Source: Candidatus Mycolicibacterium alkanivorans (lineage in GTDB: Bacteria; Actinomycetota; Actinomycetes; Mycobacteriales; Mycobacteriaceae). From it: a stretch of DNA of 64,000 nucleotides. A program made the translations under genes and the position numbers. Within the stretch, counting starts at the first letter, position 1. Each line of letters begins with the position of its first letter. The stretch spans positions 1,736,001-1,800,000 of the forward strand of contig NZ_JAIVFL010000001.1 in assembly GCF_022760805.1 (NCBI RefSeq), given 5' to 3'. The notes beneath the pieces were generated by a model. It had not been told where the DNA came from and did not search any database. It worked only from the letters and a program-made list of their open reading frames with translations. Shown piece after piece: positions 9,608 to 18,916 of the stretch.

Positions 9608-10033
9608 GCCAACCCGGCTACCCTCACTCCCAGCAGCGTCCCGCCATGGGGAATTACGTGACGGCCACCCCTGGGGAATTGCGTGACCGCGGACACCCAG
9701 TCATGCCCAGCGAGCTTGCCGCCGGACCGCACCGTGTCATGCGCCGCAGAATCGTGGTCACAGCCGGTGGAGTCTGGTATACGTGAACGGGCTCTGCGGT
9801 GCCTGTTCTTCATCCTCGATTTGGCCCGAACTTGTCGGAAATGCCGGTCTGCGTGACCGATGCAGTTCATCCTCACAGACATTCGAGGACTAGATCCCGA
9901 TGTCACCGGCCGCTAAGGTCATTGGTCCTCAAAGGCTGTGCTTCTATCCCGTCAGGATGCAGCACGAGTGGCTTGCGGGAACGCTGTGCTGTGGCGGGAG
10001 TCGACATAGAGCAGCATCGCGAGGAGGTGCGCC
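9608..10033. other. Intergenic region with IS-end remnants, upstream of the ligase gene
   Basis: No gene is visible. It contains the direct repeat at 9647-9688 and ends with the ribosome binding site GAGGAGG (10020-10026) of the next gene. The near-palindrome TCGAGGACTAGATCCCGA at 9883-9900 loosely resembles a DosR box but is one base short in the centre. Confidence 0.5.
9647..9688. repeat. Two direct repeats, probable leftover IS terminal repeats
   Basis: TGGGGAATTACGTGACGG (9647-9664) and TGGGGAATTGCGTGACCG (9671-9688) are near-identical units 24 bp apart. Repeated blocks of this kind occur at the ends of IS21-type elements. No transposase of such an element lies beside them, so they would be a relic. 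Confidence 0.45.
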
Positions 10034-11509
10034 GTGGGTGAGCGCATCGAAGCGTCCGCCCTCGTCGTCGGCTTCGACCGCGAAGTGCAGCACAGGCTTC
10101 GGCGATGCGTTGCCGCGATGCAGCGCATGGTCGACGGCGGCTGGTTCATCGGCCATGAGGACACCATCGGTATGGAGGTGGAGCTCGATCTCGTGGACCC
10201 ATTGGGCCGGCCGCGCCTGGTCAACGACGCGGTCCTGGCACGCCTGGGACGGGCGGATATGCAGCAGGAACTCGGCAAGTTCAATGTCGAGCTGAACTTG
10301 GCTCCGCGCCGGCTGCAAGGCCGTGTGCTCCGCGACAGCGAACGCGACCTTGTTGCCGTGCTCGACGGCTGCAGAGCGCGGATCGAGGGCCTCGGTGCTC
10401 GGCTGCTCACCGTCGGCATGCTACCCACCCTCAGCGCCTGGCAGCTGACCGCCGAGCGGATCTCCACCAACCCGCGCTACACGCTGCTGTCCCAGCGTAT
10501 GCGCGCCGCTCGTCGCAGGCCGTTTCTGGTACGTATCGCCGACGGGTCTGAGCCGGTGGAGTTCACCACCGACTCGGTCGCTCCCAATGCCGCCACCACC
10601 AGCCTGCAGCTGCATCTGAGGGTGCCGCCGGACAGGTTCGCCGCCTACTACAACGCCGCCCAAATGATCGCCGGGGCGCAGGTCGCGGTCGCCACAAACT
10701 CGCCGTATCTGCTCGCGCGGCAGGCATGGCAGGAAACCCGCATCCCGCTGTTGGAGCAGCTGCTCGACACCCGGCGCCGCAGCGAGGTCCAGGGCCGTGC
10801 GCCGATGCGCGTCCGGCTCGGTGACCGGTGGGTCAACGGCCCCGTGGAACTTTTCGACGAGATCGTGCGGCTGTATCCGCCGCTGTTTCCGATGCTCGAG
10901 GCCGAGGATCCCGATACCGCCATCGCGGCCGGCTGTGTTCCAGGCCTGCGTGAGCTTCGGCTACACAACGGCACGGTGTGGCCGTGGAACCGGCCGGTCT
11001 ACGACGTCCAGGACGGGCGCCCGCAGTTGCGTATCGAGAACCGGGTACTGCCCAGCGGACCGACCGTCGTCGACATGGTCGCCAACGCCGCGTTCTACTA
11101 CGGACTGGTCCGCGCAATCATCGACAGCGAGCCTGCCCCGTGGAGTCAGATACCGTTCGCGGCGGCCGAGCAGAACCTGCACCGCGCGGCGCGGGACGGG
11201 CTGGCGGCGCGGCTGTGGTGGGAGGGCGTCGAGCACCCAGTCGACCAGCTCACCCGCAAGGTCCTACTGCCGGCCGCCGCGGCCGGGCTCGACGCCTGGG
11301 GGGTGGATGCCGACGACCGCGACCGCTACCTCGGCGTCATCGAGGCGAGGGTTCGGGGCGCTCGTACCGGCGCTACCTGGCAGATCGCAGCGGTGGGCCA
11401 CCTCGAGGAGCACGGCATGGAGCGCATCGCGGCGCTGCGCGAGATGACTCGGCGATATGCCGAGAACGCCCGCACCGGCACCCCAGTGCATGAATGGCCC
11501 GTGCCATAA
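10034..11509 (+). CDS. Glutamate-cysteine ligase family 2 (GCS2-like) carboxylate-amine ligase
   Basis: This 491-residue cytoplasmic enzyme belongs to the GCS2/COG2170-like carboxylate-amine ligases. Family-like stretches are IGMEVELDLVD near residue 46 (an ATP/Mg-binding strand with acidic residues), KFNVELNLAPR near 85, NAATTSLQLHLRVP (where GxHVHVG is usual in classic members), and NGTVWPWNRPVYD with LRIENRVLPSGPT near 320. The predicted reaction is ATP-dependent ligation of an amino compound to a carboxylate; the substrates are unknown and it need not be a true glutathione-type enzyme. GTG 10034 is supported by GAGGAGG 7 nt upstream. It stands alone between IS debris, with a terminator-like hairpin after it. 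Confidence 0.8.
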   Translation: MGERIEASALVVGFDREVQHRLRRCVAAMQRMVDGGWFIGHEDTIGMEVELDLVDPLGRPRLVNDAVLARLGRADMQQELGKFNVELNLAPRRLQGRVLRDSERDLVAVLDGCRARIEGLGARLLTVGMLPTLSAWQLTAERISTNPRYTLLSQRMRAARRRPFLVRIADGSEPVEFTTDSVAPNAATTSLQLHLRVPPDRFAAYYNAAQMIAGAQVAVATNSPYLLARQAWQETRIPLLEQLLDTRRRSEVQGRAPMRVRLGDRWVNGPVELFDEIVRLYPPLFPMLEAEDPDTAIAAGCVPGLRELRLHNGTVWPWNRPVYDVQDGRPQLRIENRVLPSGPTVVDMVANAAFYYGLVRAIIDSEPAPWSQIPFAAAEQNLHRAARDGLAARLWWEGVEHPVDQLTRKVLLPAAAAGLDAWGVDADDRDRYLGVIEARVRGARTGATWQIAAVGHLEEHGMERIAALREMTRRYAENARTGTPVHEWPVP

Positions 11510-11550
11510 ACTGCGTCATCAACCCCAGCATCGGAGCCTCGATCGTGCTC

Positions 11551-11578
11551 CTGCCCGCAGCGGCGGGCGGCTCTCTTT
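11551..11578 (+). terminator. Likely terminator of the GCS2-like gene
   Basis: GCCCGC (11553-11558) pairs with GCGGGC (11563-11568) around a 4-nt loop, with one to two extra outer pairs. The pyrimidine-rich tail CTCTCTTT follows. It lies 42 bp after the stop codon at 11509. Confidence 0.5.
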
Positions 11579-11732
11579 GATTTCACGCCGTGACGAGTTT
11601 CCACGAACGACACCGCAGTGCGAATCAGCTCCAGCCGCCTGTCAAACAGCCTCGGCGTTGACGAGACAAGTAGAGCTCGCAACCGCGCAGCGAAACGTGG
11701 AACCTTTACCATAAGCCCTGAACTATGGGCTA

Positions 11733-12630
11733 GCGCAGTAATTGATTAGGCTTTTGTGTCGTCCACACTTGTGGTGTGACGCTGCCTGCTGTGGACTCCG
11801 ATCCGGTCGCCGCCCGTTTGTTGTTGATCCGCCCGCATCTGGATGAGCGGGCGTGGCGATTGTTGCTCGGCGCGGAGGCCAAGGTGCTGGGTCGGGGCGG
11901 GATCAAGCTGGTCGCTGCGGCCGCTGCGGTGCATCCGGATATCGTGGCGGCCGTCGTCGGCAACTACAAAGCTGCCGGCCGCGAATGGGAGCCCGCCGGG
12001 TCACCCCGGCAGGTGCAGGTGCACGACTTCGCCGACAAGGCCCAGGGCAAGGTGGCCCCCTACGGGGTCTACGACATCGCCGCTGACACCGGCTGGGTCA
12101 ACGTCGGCACCGACGCCGACACCGGCGCGTTCGCGGTGGAATCGATCCGCCGCTGGTGGACCACGATGGGCGCCATCAGCTATCCCGGCTCGGACAAGCT
12201 GCTGATCACCGCCGACTCCGGCGGGTCCAACGGATCCCGGCTGCGGCTGTGGAAAACCGAACTCGCCGCCTTCGCCACCGAGGCCGGACTCGACATCACG
12301 GTCTGCCACCTGCCGCCCGGCACCTCCAAATGGAACAAGATCGAACACCGGCTGTTCTCCGCGATCAGCCGCAACTGGCGCGGACGCCCCCTGGAGTCCC
12401 ACGAGGTAGTCATCGAAACCCTGAGGGCGACAACCACATCCACCGGGCTGACCGTGAACGCGGTGCTTGACACCACCACCTACGAGCGCGGCATCAAGAT
12501 CACCGACAAGCAGATCGCCGCCCTCGAAGCCACCCGGCTGAACCGTCACGAGTTCCACGGCGACTGGAACTACACGCTCACAGCCGATCACACCGCGACA
12601 CGCCCAACTGAAACCACCCTATTACTGCGC
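11733..12630 (+). mobile_element. Internally deleted ISAzo13-type element
   Basis: Perfect 10-bp inverted ends GCGCAGTAAT (11733-11742) and ATTACTGCGC (12621-12630) enclose a shortened transposase gene. The whole unit is only 898 bp. No target duplication is obvious beside the ends. With intact ends but a defective gene it could be moved only by a related transposase supplied in trans. Confidence 0.6.
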
Positions 12631-12639
12631 GCCCCCTAA
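11776..12639 (+). pseudogene. ISAzo13-type transposase with an in-frame internal deletion
   Basis: The 287-residue frame keeps the N-terminal HTH-like part (ARLLLIRPHLDERAWRLLLG) and the C-terminal DDE part (ITADSGGSNGSRLRLW, CHLPPGTSKWNKIEHRLF, HGDWNYTL). It joins them at VVGNYKAAGREWEPAG. The intact copy at 29437-30672 has 411 residues; the ~120 missing ones include the segment with the first catalytic Asp (VISVDTKKKEL there). The frame stays open, so a catalytically dead protein could still be made. The last three codons lie outside the right inverted repeat. Confidence 0.85.
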
Positions 12640-12867
12640 CGTCCCGAAAAGGAACAACGTGCCGTCCGATCCGGTCACGTGTTGCCCGGCGTTCAAGATG
12701 AGCATGACGGCGTCACTTTCGGTGAGGACGAACACGCGGAGCTGGTGTGCATGCTGACGCCGTGGTGTGCACGGTGACGGAGTGACTGGCAGTGGTCGTG
12801 TTTATGGTGACGGACGACGATGGGCATGCGAAATCGGCGGGCATGGCGGTCCGCGCCCGCGACGGCG

Positions 12868-13230
12868 TCAGCCCGGCGGAGCGAGCAGCCGCCCACCCGA
12901 GTACAGCCCGACGAGATTCCACACCGGCTCGGTCAAGCCCAGCCGCCGACGCGTCCACCAGGTCGTTGCGGCGAGCACGGTGAGCGCGTCACGCAGCAGG
13001 TTGCCGGTGATGGCCAGCTCGTTGAACGCGTCCGGGTCGACCCGGACCAGCACCTGCACGCCGCGCTGGCACAGCCGGTCGAGATGATCTCAGCCGTGGG
13101 TGCGACGCAGCCATCGGCGCACGGTCGACGGGGAGCGGCCCAGCGCGGTGGCGATCCGCCGATACCCCAGGCCCGCAGCCTTGCGGACCAGGGCGGTCCC
13201 GATCACCTCGGTGCTGCAGACACGAGACAC
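12868..13230 (-). pseudogene. DUF6431-like HTH protein remnant
   Basis: Reading from 13230 down gives EVIGTALVRKAAGLGYRRIA, TALGRSPSTVRRWLRRTHG and then, after a TGA, DHLDRLCQRGVQVLVRVDPD and AFNELAITGNLLRDALTVLA. The first part is a helix-turn-helix of the type found in transposon-linked DUF6431 proteins. The frame is broken by the stop near 13093, and the N-terminal zinc-binding half expected for the family is missing. The family name comes from memory of the pattern and should be checked. Confidence 0.6.
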
Positions 13231-13242
13231 CAGGGTGGTCTA

Positions 13243-13606
13243 CTACAGCGTCACCGCGGAAGGGGCCACCTCGTGTTGGCGTCGAGGGCTCGGAATCGGC
13301 TCTGCGCCAACCGATCTACCCGGCTCCGGACCGTCACCTTGACGACGAACCCGGCACCGGGCAGTTGCTCGCACCTGGGGCTGGCCCCCGTTATCGTCAT
13401 GATGTCGGCGCACACGATCGGTCCACTCGTCTGCATCCAGAATGACGCGGCCGACTCCATACCGAGTGCCGCTCAACGTGTTGCCCAGCATGCCCATGAG
13501 CGCGACGAGCAGAACGATCAGTCCAACCGATGACAAGCATGACGGCCCCTCCGATCCAGTCGAAGACCTCCATGACCAGCCTGCGTGACCAGTTGTTGAC
13601 AGACAT
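13243..13606 (-). pseudogene. Small membrane protein with a frameshift
   Basis: From ~13606 the frame reads RRLVMEVFDWIGGAVMLVIG; the continuation GLIVLLVALMGMLGNTLSG, then TRYGVGRVILDADEWTDRV, is in another frame joined near 13528. Together they form a short protein with a hydrophobic helix of about 25 residues and an acidic tail. I do not recognise a family. It may be a remnant or carry a single sequencing indel. Confidence 0.45.
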
Positions 13607-13901
13607 TGTTAACGCCCAGCGTGGGATGCGTTGACGCGCGCGGAAGGGGAGGAGCTGCTCCGATGACGAAACAGCCGACCAGGCCGGTTCTCGACGGCGA
13701 GTGAATACCCCGCGTGGAACCTACGTTGGGCCGAGGGGTCAAAATTCAGTTGCCGTTGAGCATTTAGCCACTAGTGCGGGGGCGTTGAAGGCAAATAGCG
13801 TCGGTGAGGTCGGGGTAGATAGTTTCGCAGGTTCGTTCTTGGTACGCGAGCAGCGGCAACAGCAGAGTCATTAGGCCATTAGTTTAGTTAGGAGCGTGAT
13901 C

Positions 13902-14165
13902 ATGACGGAGACTCCGCAGAAGAACGTGGCGGGCTGGGCTGAGATGTCCGATGACGTGCTCGAATCGGTCGAAGCCGGTCGGACGACAGCGATCGAGGCT
14001 GTGCGAAAGTTCGTTGATGCAGTGACTCCCGTGCTCGCCGACCAGTCGCGGCGCAAGACCGTCGTCGACGCCGCCCTAGACTTGACCGAGGAGCTCGTCA
14101 CGGCGCGAATCGAGTTCTTGCGCGCCGTCGTTCGAAGTGCGGGCCAGACGCTAAGCAAGGAGTGA
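13902..14165 (+). CDS. Small conserved-looking helical protein upstream of glgB
   Basis: This 87-residue protein is charged and mainly helical (EMSDDVLESVEAG, AIEAVRKFVDAVTPVLADQS, LDLTEELVTARIEFLRAVV). It has no signal peptide or membrane segment. ATG 13902 is chosen because GGAG lies 7 nt upstream; the GTG at 13896 is too close. The phased hydrophobic residues suggest amphipathic helices, somewhat like phasins, but I do not recognise the family. Its stop overlaps a possible upstream glgB start (TGAGTG at 14163-14168), so the two genes are probably one operon. Confidence 0.7.
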   Translation: MTETPQKNVAGWAEMSDDVLESVEAGRTTAIEAVRKFVDAVTPVLADQSRRKTVVDAALDLTEELVTARIEFLRAVVRSAGQTLSKE

Positions 14166-14300
14166 GTGGCCGCCGCCACGGTGGTTGATTGGTCCGATTT
14201 GGTCCGGTCGCTTCTGCGCTGTACGTCGACCGCCAGGATGGTGGATGTGCCGCGTGACGGGCCGCGCGATCGACGGCGCTTGGTCGGGGAGGGAACGGTT

Positions 14301-16520
14301 ATGAGTGCACCGGTCGAACTCGGGGGTTCGGTCTGCCGAGCGGATCTTGAGCGGCTCCTGGCGGGTGATCATCCCGACCCGCACCAGGTCCTGGGCCCGC
14401 ACCTGGAGAAGGCCAGCGACGGGCGGGTGCGGGTGGTGATCCGCGGCTGGCGCCCGGATGCTGCGGGGATGGCGGTGCTGAGCGGCGGGGCGCGCATCGA
14501 GATGCGCCGCATTCACGCCGCCGGTGTGTTCGCCGGCGTGCTGGAGGCGGATGCCGTGCCCGCTTACCGCCTGGAGTCGACCGACCGCAACGGGACGACG
14601 ACATTCTTTGATGATCCCTACGGATGTTGGCCGACGCTGGGGGAGATGGATCTGCACCTGCTGGGCGAGGGTCGGCATGAGGGGTTGTGGCGGCATTTGG
14701 GCGCCATTGTGCGCGTGCATCAAGGGTTGCGCGGGACCTCGTTCGCTGTCTGGGCTCCGAGCGCCAGAAGTGTGCGTGTTGTCGGGGACTTCAACGGCTG
14801 GGACGGGCGGGTTCACCCGATGCGGGTGCTGGGCAGCTCCGGGGTTTGGGAGATCTTCCTGCCGGGAGTGGGGCCGGGGGCTTGCTACAAGTACGAGGTG
14901 GTCAGCCAGGGCGGGCACCTCGGCTTGCGGGCCGACCCGTTCGCCTTTGCTGCGGAGGTGCCGCCCGCCACCGCCAGCATCGTCACCGCCAGCACGCATG
15001 AGTGGCAGGACGCGCAGTGGATCGCCGATCGTGCCAGCGTGGACCTGATGCGCGCCCCGGTCTCGATCTATGAGTGCCATCTGGGGTCGTGGCGGCAGAC
15101 CCGCAACGACGACGGGTCGTGGCGCCCGCTGACCTATCGGGAGGCCGCCGAGATCCTCCCGGGGTACGTGGCCGATCTCGGGTTTACGCACGTGGAGTTC
15201 CTTCCGCTGGCGCAGTATCCGTTCTCGGGCTCCTGGGGGTACCAGGTGACCGGGTACTACGCGCCGGCCGCACAGTTCGGCAGCCCGGACGACTTGCGGT
15301 ACCTGGTGGATCGGCTGCACCAGGCCGGGGTCGGGGTGCTCGTCGACTGGGTGGCGGCCCACTTCCCCAAGGACGACTGGGCCCTGGCCCGGTTCGACGG
15401 CACGGCGCTCTACGAGCACGCCGACCCCCGGCAGGGGGAGCACCCGGACTGGGGCACGCTGGTGTTCAACTACGGCCGCCACGAGGTCCGCAACTTCCTG
15501 CTGGCCAACGCCTTGTACTGGATCGAGGAGTTCCACATCGACGGCCTGCGGGTGGACGCGGTCGCCTCGATGCTCTACCTGGACTACTCGCGCTGCGAGG
15601 GGGAATGGGTGACCAACCGGTTCGGGGGCCGGGAGAACCTCGAGGCGATCAGCTTCATCCAGGAAGTCAACGAGGTGCTCTACCGGCACCACCCGTCGGT
15701 GATGATGGTCGCTGAGGAGTCGACGTCCTGGCCGGCCGTTTCCCGCCCCACCTCGTTGGGTGGTCTGGGGTTCGGGTTCAAGTGGAACATGGGGTGGATG
15801 AACGACACCCTGGTGTACTTCAGCAAGGATCCGGTCCATCGCCGGTTCCATCACCACGATCTCACGTTCTCGTTGCTGTACGCGTTCCACGAGAACTTCA
15901 TCCTGCCGCTGAGCCACGACGAGGTCGCCCACGGCAAGGGTTCGCTGCTGGCCAAGATGCCCGGGGACCGCTGGCAGAAGTTCGCGAACCTGCGGGCGCT
16001 TCTGGGGTGGATGTGGGCCCATCCCGGACGGCAGTTGCTGTTCATGGGCGCCGAGATCGCCCAGAACGACGAATGGCGGCACCACGCCAGCCTGGACTGG
16101 CACCTGCTGGGCTACCCCGAACACGCCGGGGTCCAGCGCCTAGTCGCAGAACTCAACGCGGTGTACCGCCACGAGCCGGCCCTGTGGGAGCAGGACTTCG
16201 ACTGGCCGGGGTTCTGCTGGATCGACCCCAACGACGCCGACCATAGCGTCCTGTCGTTCCTCCGCTTCCCGGTGAGCGACCAGGGCGTCGTGGCGTGCAT
16301 CGCCAACCTCACCCCAGTGGTCCGCCACGGCCATCGGGTCGGGCTCCCTCGCCCGGGTCGGTGGGTGGAGATCCTCAATACCGACAGCACCCAGTTCGGC
16401 GGCAGCGGCGTCACCGTCGGCGACCTCACCGCAGAGCCGATCGGCTGGAACGACCAGCAGTACTCGGCCTCGATCACGCTTCCCCCACTGGGCGTCGTCT
16501 GGCTAGCGCACCAGGGGTAG
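14301..16520 (+). CDS. glgB: 1,4-alpha-glucan branching enzyme
   Basis: This 739-residue GH13 enzyme forms alpha-1,6 branches in glycogen. Two N-terminal beta domains (LRGTSFAVWAPSARSVRVVG, DFNGWDGRVHPM) precede the barrel. Catalytic residues are visible: the nucleophile Asp in DGLRVDAVASMLY near 418, the acid/base Glu in MVAEEST near 471, and the transition-state Asp in LSHDEVAHGKGS near 540. ATG 14301 follows GGGGAGGG and gives the usual GlgB length; GTG 14166 would add 45 atypical residues. It lies in an accessory block without glgE or glgP, so it may be a second glgB copy, which only the rest of the genome could show. Confidence 0.93.
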   Translation: MSAPVELGGSVCRADLERLLAGDHPDPHQVLGPHLEKASDGRVRVVIRGWRPDAAGMAVLSGGARIEMRRIHAAGVFAGVLEADAVPAYRLESTDRNGTTTFFDDPYGCWPTLGEMDLHLLGEGRHEGLWRHLGAIVRVHQGLRGTSFAVWAPSARSVRVVGDFNGWDGRVHPMRVLGSSGVWEIFLPGVGPGACYKYEVVSQGGHLGLRADPFAFAAEVPPATASIVTASTHEWQDAQWIADRASVDLMRAPVSIYECHLGSWRQTRNDDGSWRPLTYREAAEILPGYVADLGFTHVEFLPLAQYPFSGSWGYQVTGYYAPAAQFGSPDDLRYLVDRLHQAGVGVLVDWVAAHFPKDDWALARFDGTALYEHADPRQGEHPDWGTLVFNYGRHEVRNFLLANALYWIEEFHIDGLRVDAVASMLYLDYSRCEGEWVTNRFGGRENLEAISFIQEVNEVLYRHHPSVMMVAEESTSWPAVSRPTSLGGLGFGFKWNMGWMNDTLVYFSKDPVHRRFHHHDLTFSLLYAFHENFILPLSHDEVAHGKGSLLAKMPGDRWQKFANLRALLGWMWAHPGRQLLFMGAEIAQNDEWRHHASLDWHLLGYPEHAGVQRLVAELNAVYRHEPALWEQDFDWPGFCWIDPNDADHSVLSFLRFPVSDQGVVACIANLTPVVRHGHRVGLPRPGRWVEILNTDSTQFGGSGVTVGDLTAEPIGWNDQQYSASITLPPLGVVWLAHQG

Positions 16521-16584
16521 CGCTCGCCGAAGACACGGTCCATGACGGCTAGGTACAATGTGCCGTCGTCGATGGGGGATCTCG

Positions 16585-16730
16585 GTGATCCCGCCGCACC
16601 ACGTCTTCGCCAGACGACACCTGGTCGCTGGCGCCCTGTCCCGCGGGGGCTGCATCCTGCTCCCCATCGTCTTGATCGGCGTCGGGCTCATCATCCTCAT
16701 CGAAGGTCATGCACTTCGGTCTTCGACCAC
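16585..16730 (+). pseudogene. Cadmium-resistance-transporter-like C-terminal remnant
   Basis: About 45 codons read HLVAGALSRGGCILLPIVLI then GVGLIILIEGHAL. This resembles the last membrane helix and 'LIEG' ending of CadD-type transporters. Nothing upstream continues the protein, and no start is supported. It is a remnant at best; the family assignment is tentative. Confidence 0.35.
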
Positions 16731-16898
16731 AACCGAAATCAGGCGCATCATCTGCAGTACGGCCTCATGGAATCGATCAGCGCCAGCTGTCGGGCGTGTG
16801 ATCACGGCTGAATGCCGGATCCCCAACCGCTTTCGCGTGAACCCGCCCATAAATCGTGATCCAGAGTCTCGGCCAGCCCCGGTGTGATCGGCGGAGGA

Positions 16899-17042
16899 AT
16901 GCAGCGCGATGAGGAGGACCAATTTCAGTCAGCCGACACCCTCATCGACCGCGCCATCGACGACGTGCCCGACGAGGGACATTCGCACGCCCGGGGGCCT
17001 TACGAGCCCGGCTCCTTTGGCTGGGCGCTGGACGAGGAGTAA
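16899..17042 (+). CDS. Possible 47-residue acidic protein
   Basis: ATG 16899 (or GTG 16884) opens a frame ending at TAA 17040-17042. It reads MQRDEEDQFQSADTLIDRAI, then DDVPDEGHSHARGPYEPGSF and GWALDEE. It is strongly acidic with no membrane segment. A GGAGG at 16893-16897 is too close to the ATG but could serve the region. Composition looks protein-like and the minus strand here is not part of the IS110 homology. I do not recognise it; it could be the tail of a lost gene. Confidence 0.35.
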   Translation: MQRDEEDQFQSADTLIDRAIDDVPDEGHSHARGPYEPGSFGWALDEE

Positions 17043-17159
17043 CTCCCCGCCTCGCCGACGTGCTGAAATTCGTCCCTCACCGTAGTGCGGCAACCGGTGC
17101 GAAACGTCAAACATGATCGCGGGACTGGGAATGGATCGATGGTCATGATGGCGTGTACG

Positions 17160-17864
17160 GGAGAAGTCCCCGGCCGCGGCCACGATCGAGATGTCGGCGA
17201 TGGCATCGACGCCGGGAATGGTCATTAACCGGGCCACCATCGGGTCGGTGAGCGCTTCTTCGACCAGATCCTTGTCGACCAAGGCCAGTTCATGGGCGTG
17301 AAAGTCCAACTGCCGCAACAACGCCGGCACACTAGCGCGTTCATCGTCGGGTAGCGGCTAACGTGAGAGCCAGTGCTGGCCGGTCTTGCCGAACAAATCC
17401 GACACCGGCGGCGTCGGTGCGAGGTTACGGGCCAGGATCGCGTGCACCTGATTCTTCAGCCGAGTCCGTTGACGCACCACGTGAGCACGACGCATCACCT
17501 GACGGCGCAGACTGCGGGTCCGATCATCGGGCAGCCACACCGGCGGCAGAAAATCCGCCGCCAGCAACTGCGCCAAGATCCGCGCATCGACCTTGTCGGT
17601 TTCACCTTCGCCTCGGCGATCGCCCGCGTCTTGGACGGGTTCGACACCACCACACGGCCCACCAGCGGGGTGAGCAGAGTCGCGATCGCATCGCTGTTTC
17701 CGGTGGTTTCCAACGCCACCTCATCATCCGGGCGCAATTCAGACGCCCACGTGCGCAACGCTTCTGGCGTCATCCCGATCTTGCCTTCGTCGCGGACGAT
17801 CCCGTCTTCCGACGGCCAACTGCGCGAACTCGCGATGGACGTCCACCCCGATATAACGAGTCAC
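17160..17864 (-). pseudogene. IS110-family transposase, frameshifted and truncated
   Basis: From GTG 17864 the frame reads VTRYIGVDVHREFAQLAV (RuvC-like DEDD domain start). Then, in other frames, it gives ELRPDDEVALETTGNSDAIA, VVVSNPSKTRAIAEAKVK, AADFLPPVWLPDDRTRSLRR and finally RLMTIPGVDAIADISIVAA (the Tnp_20-type HhH region). An A is missing near 17610 (AAACCGAC, where the family sequence needs one more A), and other shifts occur near 17800 and 17340. The C-terminal serine domain is cut off near 17160. Confidence 0.85.
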
Positions 17865-18106
17865 CTCGACTCCCTTCTCCCTAGATTTCACTTGGAGGGG
17901 AACCGCTGGGACGGAACGACACCTACGGATACGCGCTCGCAGCGCAGTCGGACAAGTCGCAGGGGCGGCCAACTACTAACACGGGCTCGCAGCCCATCGA
18001 GCAAGAACGGCCTGCCCATACGTGTTCCCCGAAAGGCCCCCTGTTCCGGACGGTCGCACCGTACGCCCAGCACACCTGACCAGGCAAGACAGAACACCAC
18101 GCGGGC

Positions 18107-18348
18107 CTCCACCCCATTTCATACCGGGTACCAACAGCATCGAGAGCCTGAACTCGCGCATCCGCAGGGCGGTCAACGCCCGCGGTCACTTCCCGACCGA
18201 GCAGGCCGCCCTCAAGTGCGTCTATCTGGCAATCATGAGCCTCGACCCCACCGGCAAAGGCCGACAACGCTGGATGAACCGATGGAAGGCACCCCTCAAC
18301 GCGTACGAGATCGCGTTCCCTGGACGACTGACCCAAGGCCGAAAGTAA
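18107..18348 (+). pseudogene. IS256-family transposase, C-terminal fragment
   Basis: The frame reads TNSIESLNSRIRRAVNARGH, FPTEQAALKCVYLAIMSLDP and RWMNRWKAPLNAYEIAFPGR. This is the conserved end of IS256/mutator-type transposases, including the catalytic Glu in 'NSIESLN'. The rest of the element is missing. It sits between the IS110 remnant and the hrp1-like gene. Confidence 0.85.
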
Positions 18349-18405
18349 CACTACGACAACCAGTTACACCGTTAACTTGACAGTCTCGGGCTATATCGAC
18401 CCGGG

Positions 18406-18840
18406 TCAGTGGCTGGTGATTGCTGGGGGTGAGCAGATCGCCTTGATGAATTGGCCGACGGCATGTTCGGGGAGATGACGCGCGATGTCGGCCTCGCTGA
18501 CGATGCCGACTAACCGGTGGTTCTCAATGACCGGCAGGCGGCGGACCTGGTGTTCTTCCATCAGGTTCAGCATTTCTTCGATGCTGGCATCGGCGTCGAT
18601 GTGGTAGGTGCTGCCTTGTGCCAGCTCGCCAGCGGTCGTGGTGGTCGGGTCGTGGCCGGCGGCGATGCATTTGATGACGATGTCGCGGTCGGTGATCATC
18701 CCGTGCAGCCGGTCATCGTCGCCGCAGATCGGCAAGGCCCCGACACCGAGATCGCGCATGTGTTGGGCTGCGGCGGTGAGGGTTTCGTGCATGCCGACAC
18801 ATGTCGCTCCGGTGTGCATAATGTCGTGGGCGGTGGTCAT
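18406..18840 (-). CDS. hrp1: Hypoxic response protein 1 homologue (two CBS domains)
   Basis: This 144-residue protein matches M. tuberculosis Hrp1 (Rv2626c) in length and layout. CBS domain 1 spans about residues 8-60 (DIMHTGATCVGMHETL, GALPICGDDDRLHGMITDRD) and CBS domain 2 about 73-130 (HIDADASIEEMLNLMEEHQV, RRLPVIENHRLVGIVSEADI). Cys14 and Cys39, implicated in the inter-domain link or metal site in Hrp1, are both present. ATG 18840 follows AGGAGG. In M. tuberculosis the gene is induced by hypoxia through DosR; a DosR-like box lies about 80 bp upstream here. The molecular function of Hrp1 is unsettled; no nucleotide ligand is assumed. Confidence 0.9.
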   Translation of the reverse strand: MTTAHDIMHTGATCVGMHETLTAAAQHMRDLGVGALPICGDDDRLHGMITDRDIVIKCIAAGHDPTTTTAGELAQGSTYHIDADASIEEMLNLMEEHQVRRLPVIENHRLVGIVSEADIARHLPEHAVGQFIKAICSPPAITSH

Positions 18841-18916
18841 GATGTCCTCCTGTGATGTGCGCCAACGCGCCGAGTCGATGTAGAGATGCCCGAAACCTAC
18901 GGCCAGCATTGGCGCG

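Noticed and set aside
9883..9900. TCGAGGACTAGATCCCGA as a DosR box for the GCS2-like gene
   Set aside because: The half-sites are one base too close compared with GGGACTWWAGTCCC, and the site is about 135 bp from the start; kept only as a note in the region entry.
14166..14300. N-terminal extension of GlgB from GTG 14166
   Set aside because: The 45 extra residues are Arg-rich and unlike any GlgB start, while ATG 14301 has GGGGAGGG at good spacing and gives the usual length.
14151..16124. 657-codon open frame on the minus strand
   Set aside because: It lies antisense to glgB, has the His/Pro/Arg-rich composition expected from the opposite strand of high-GC coding DNA, and matches no family.
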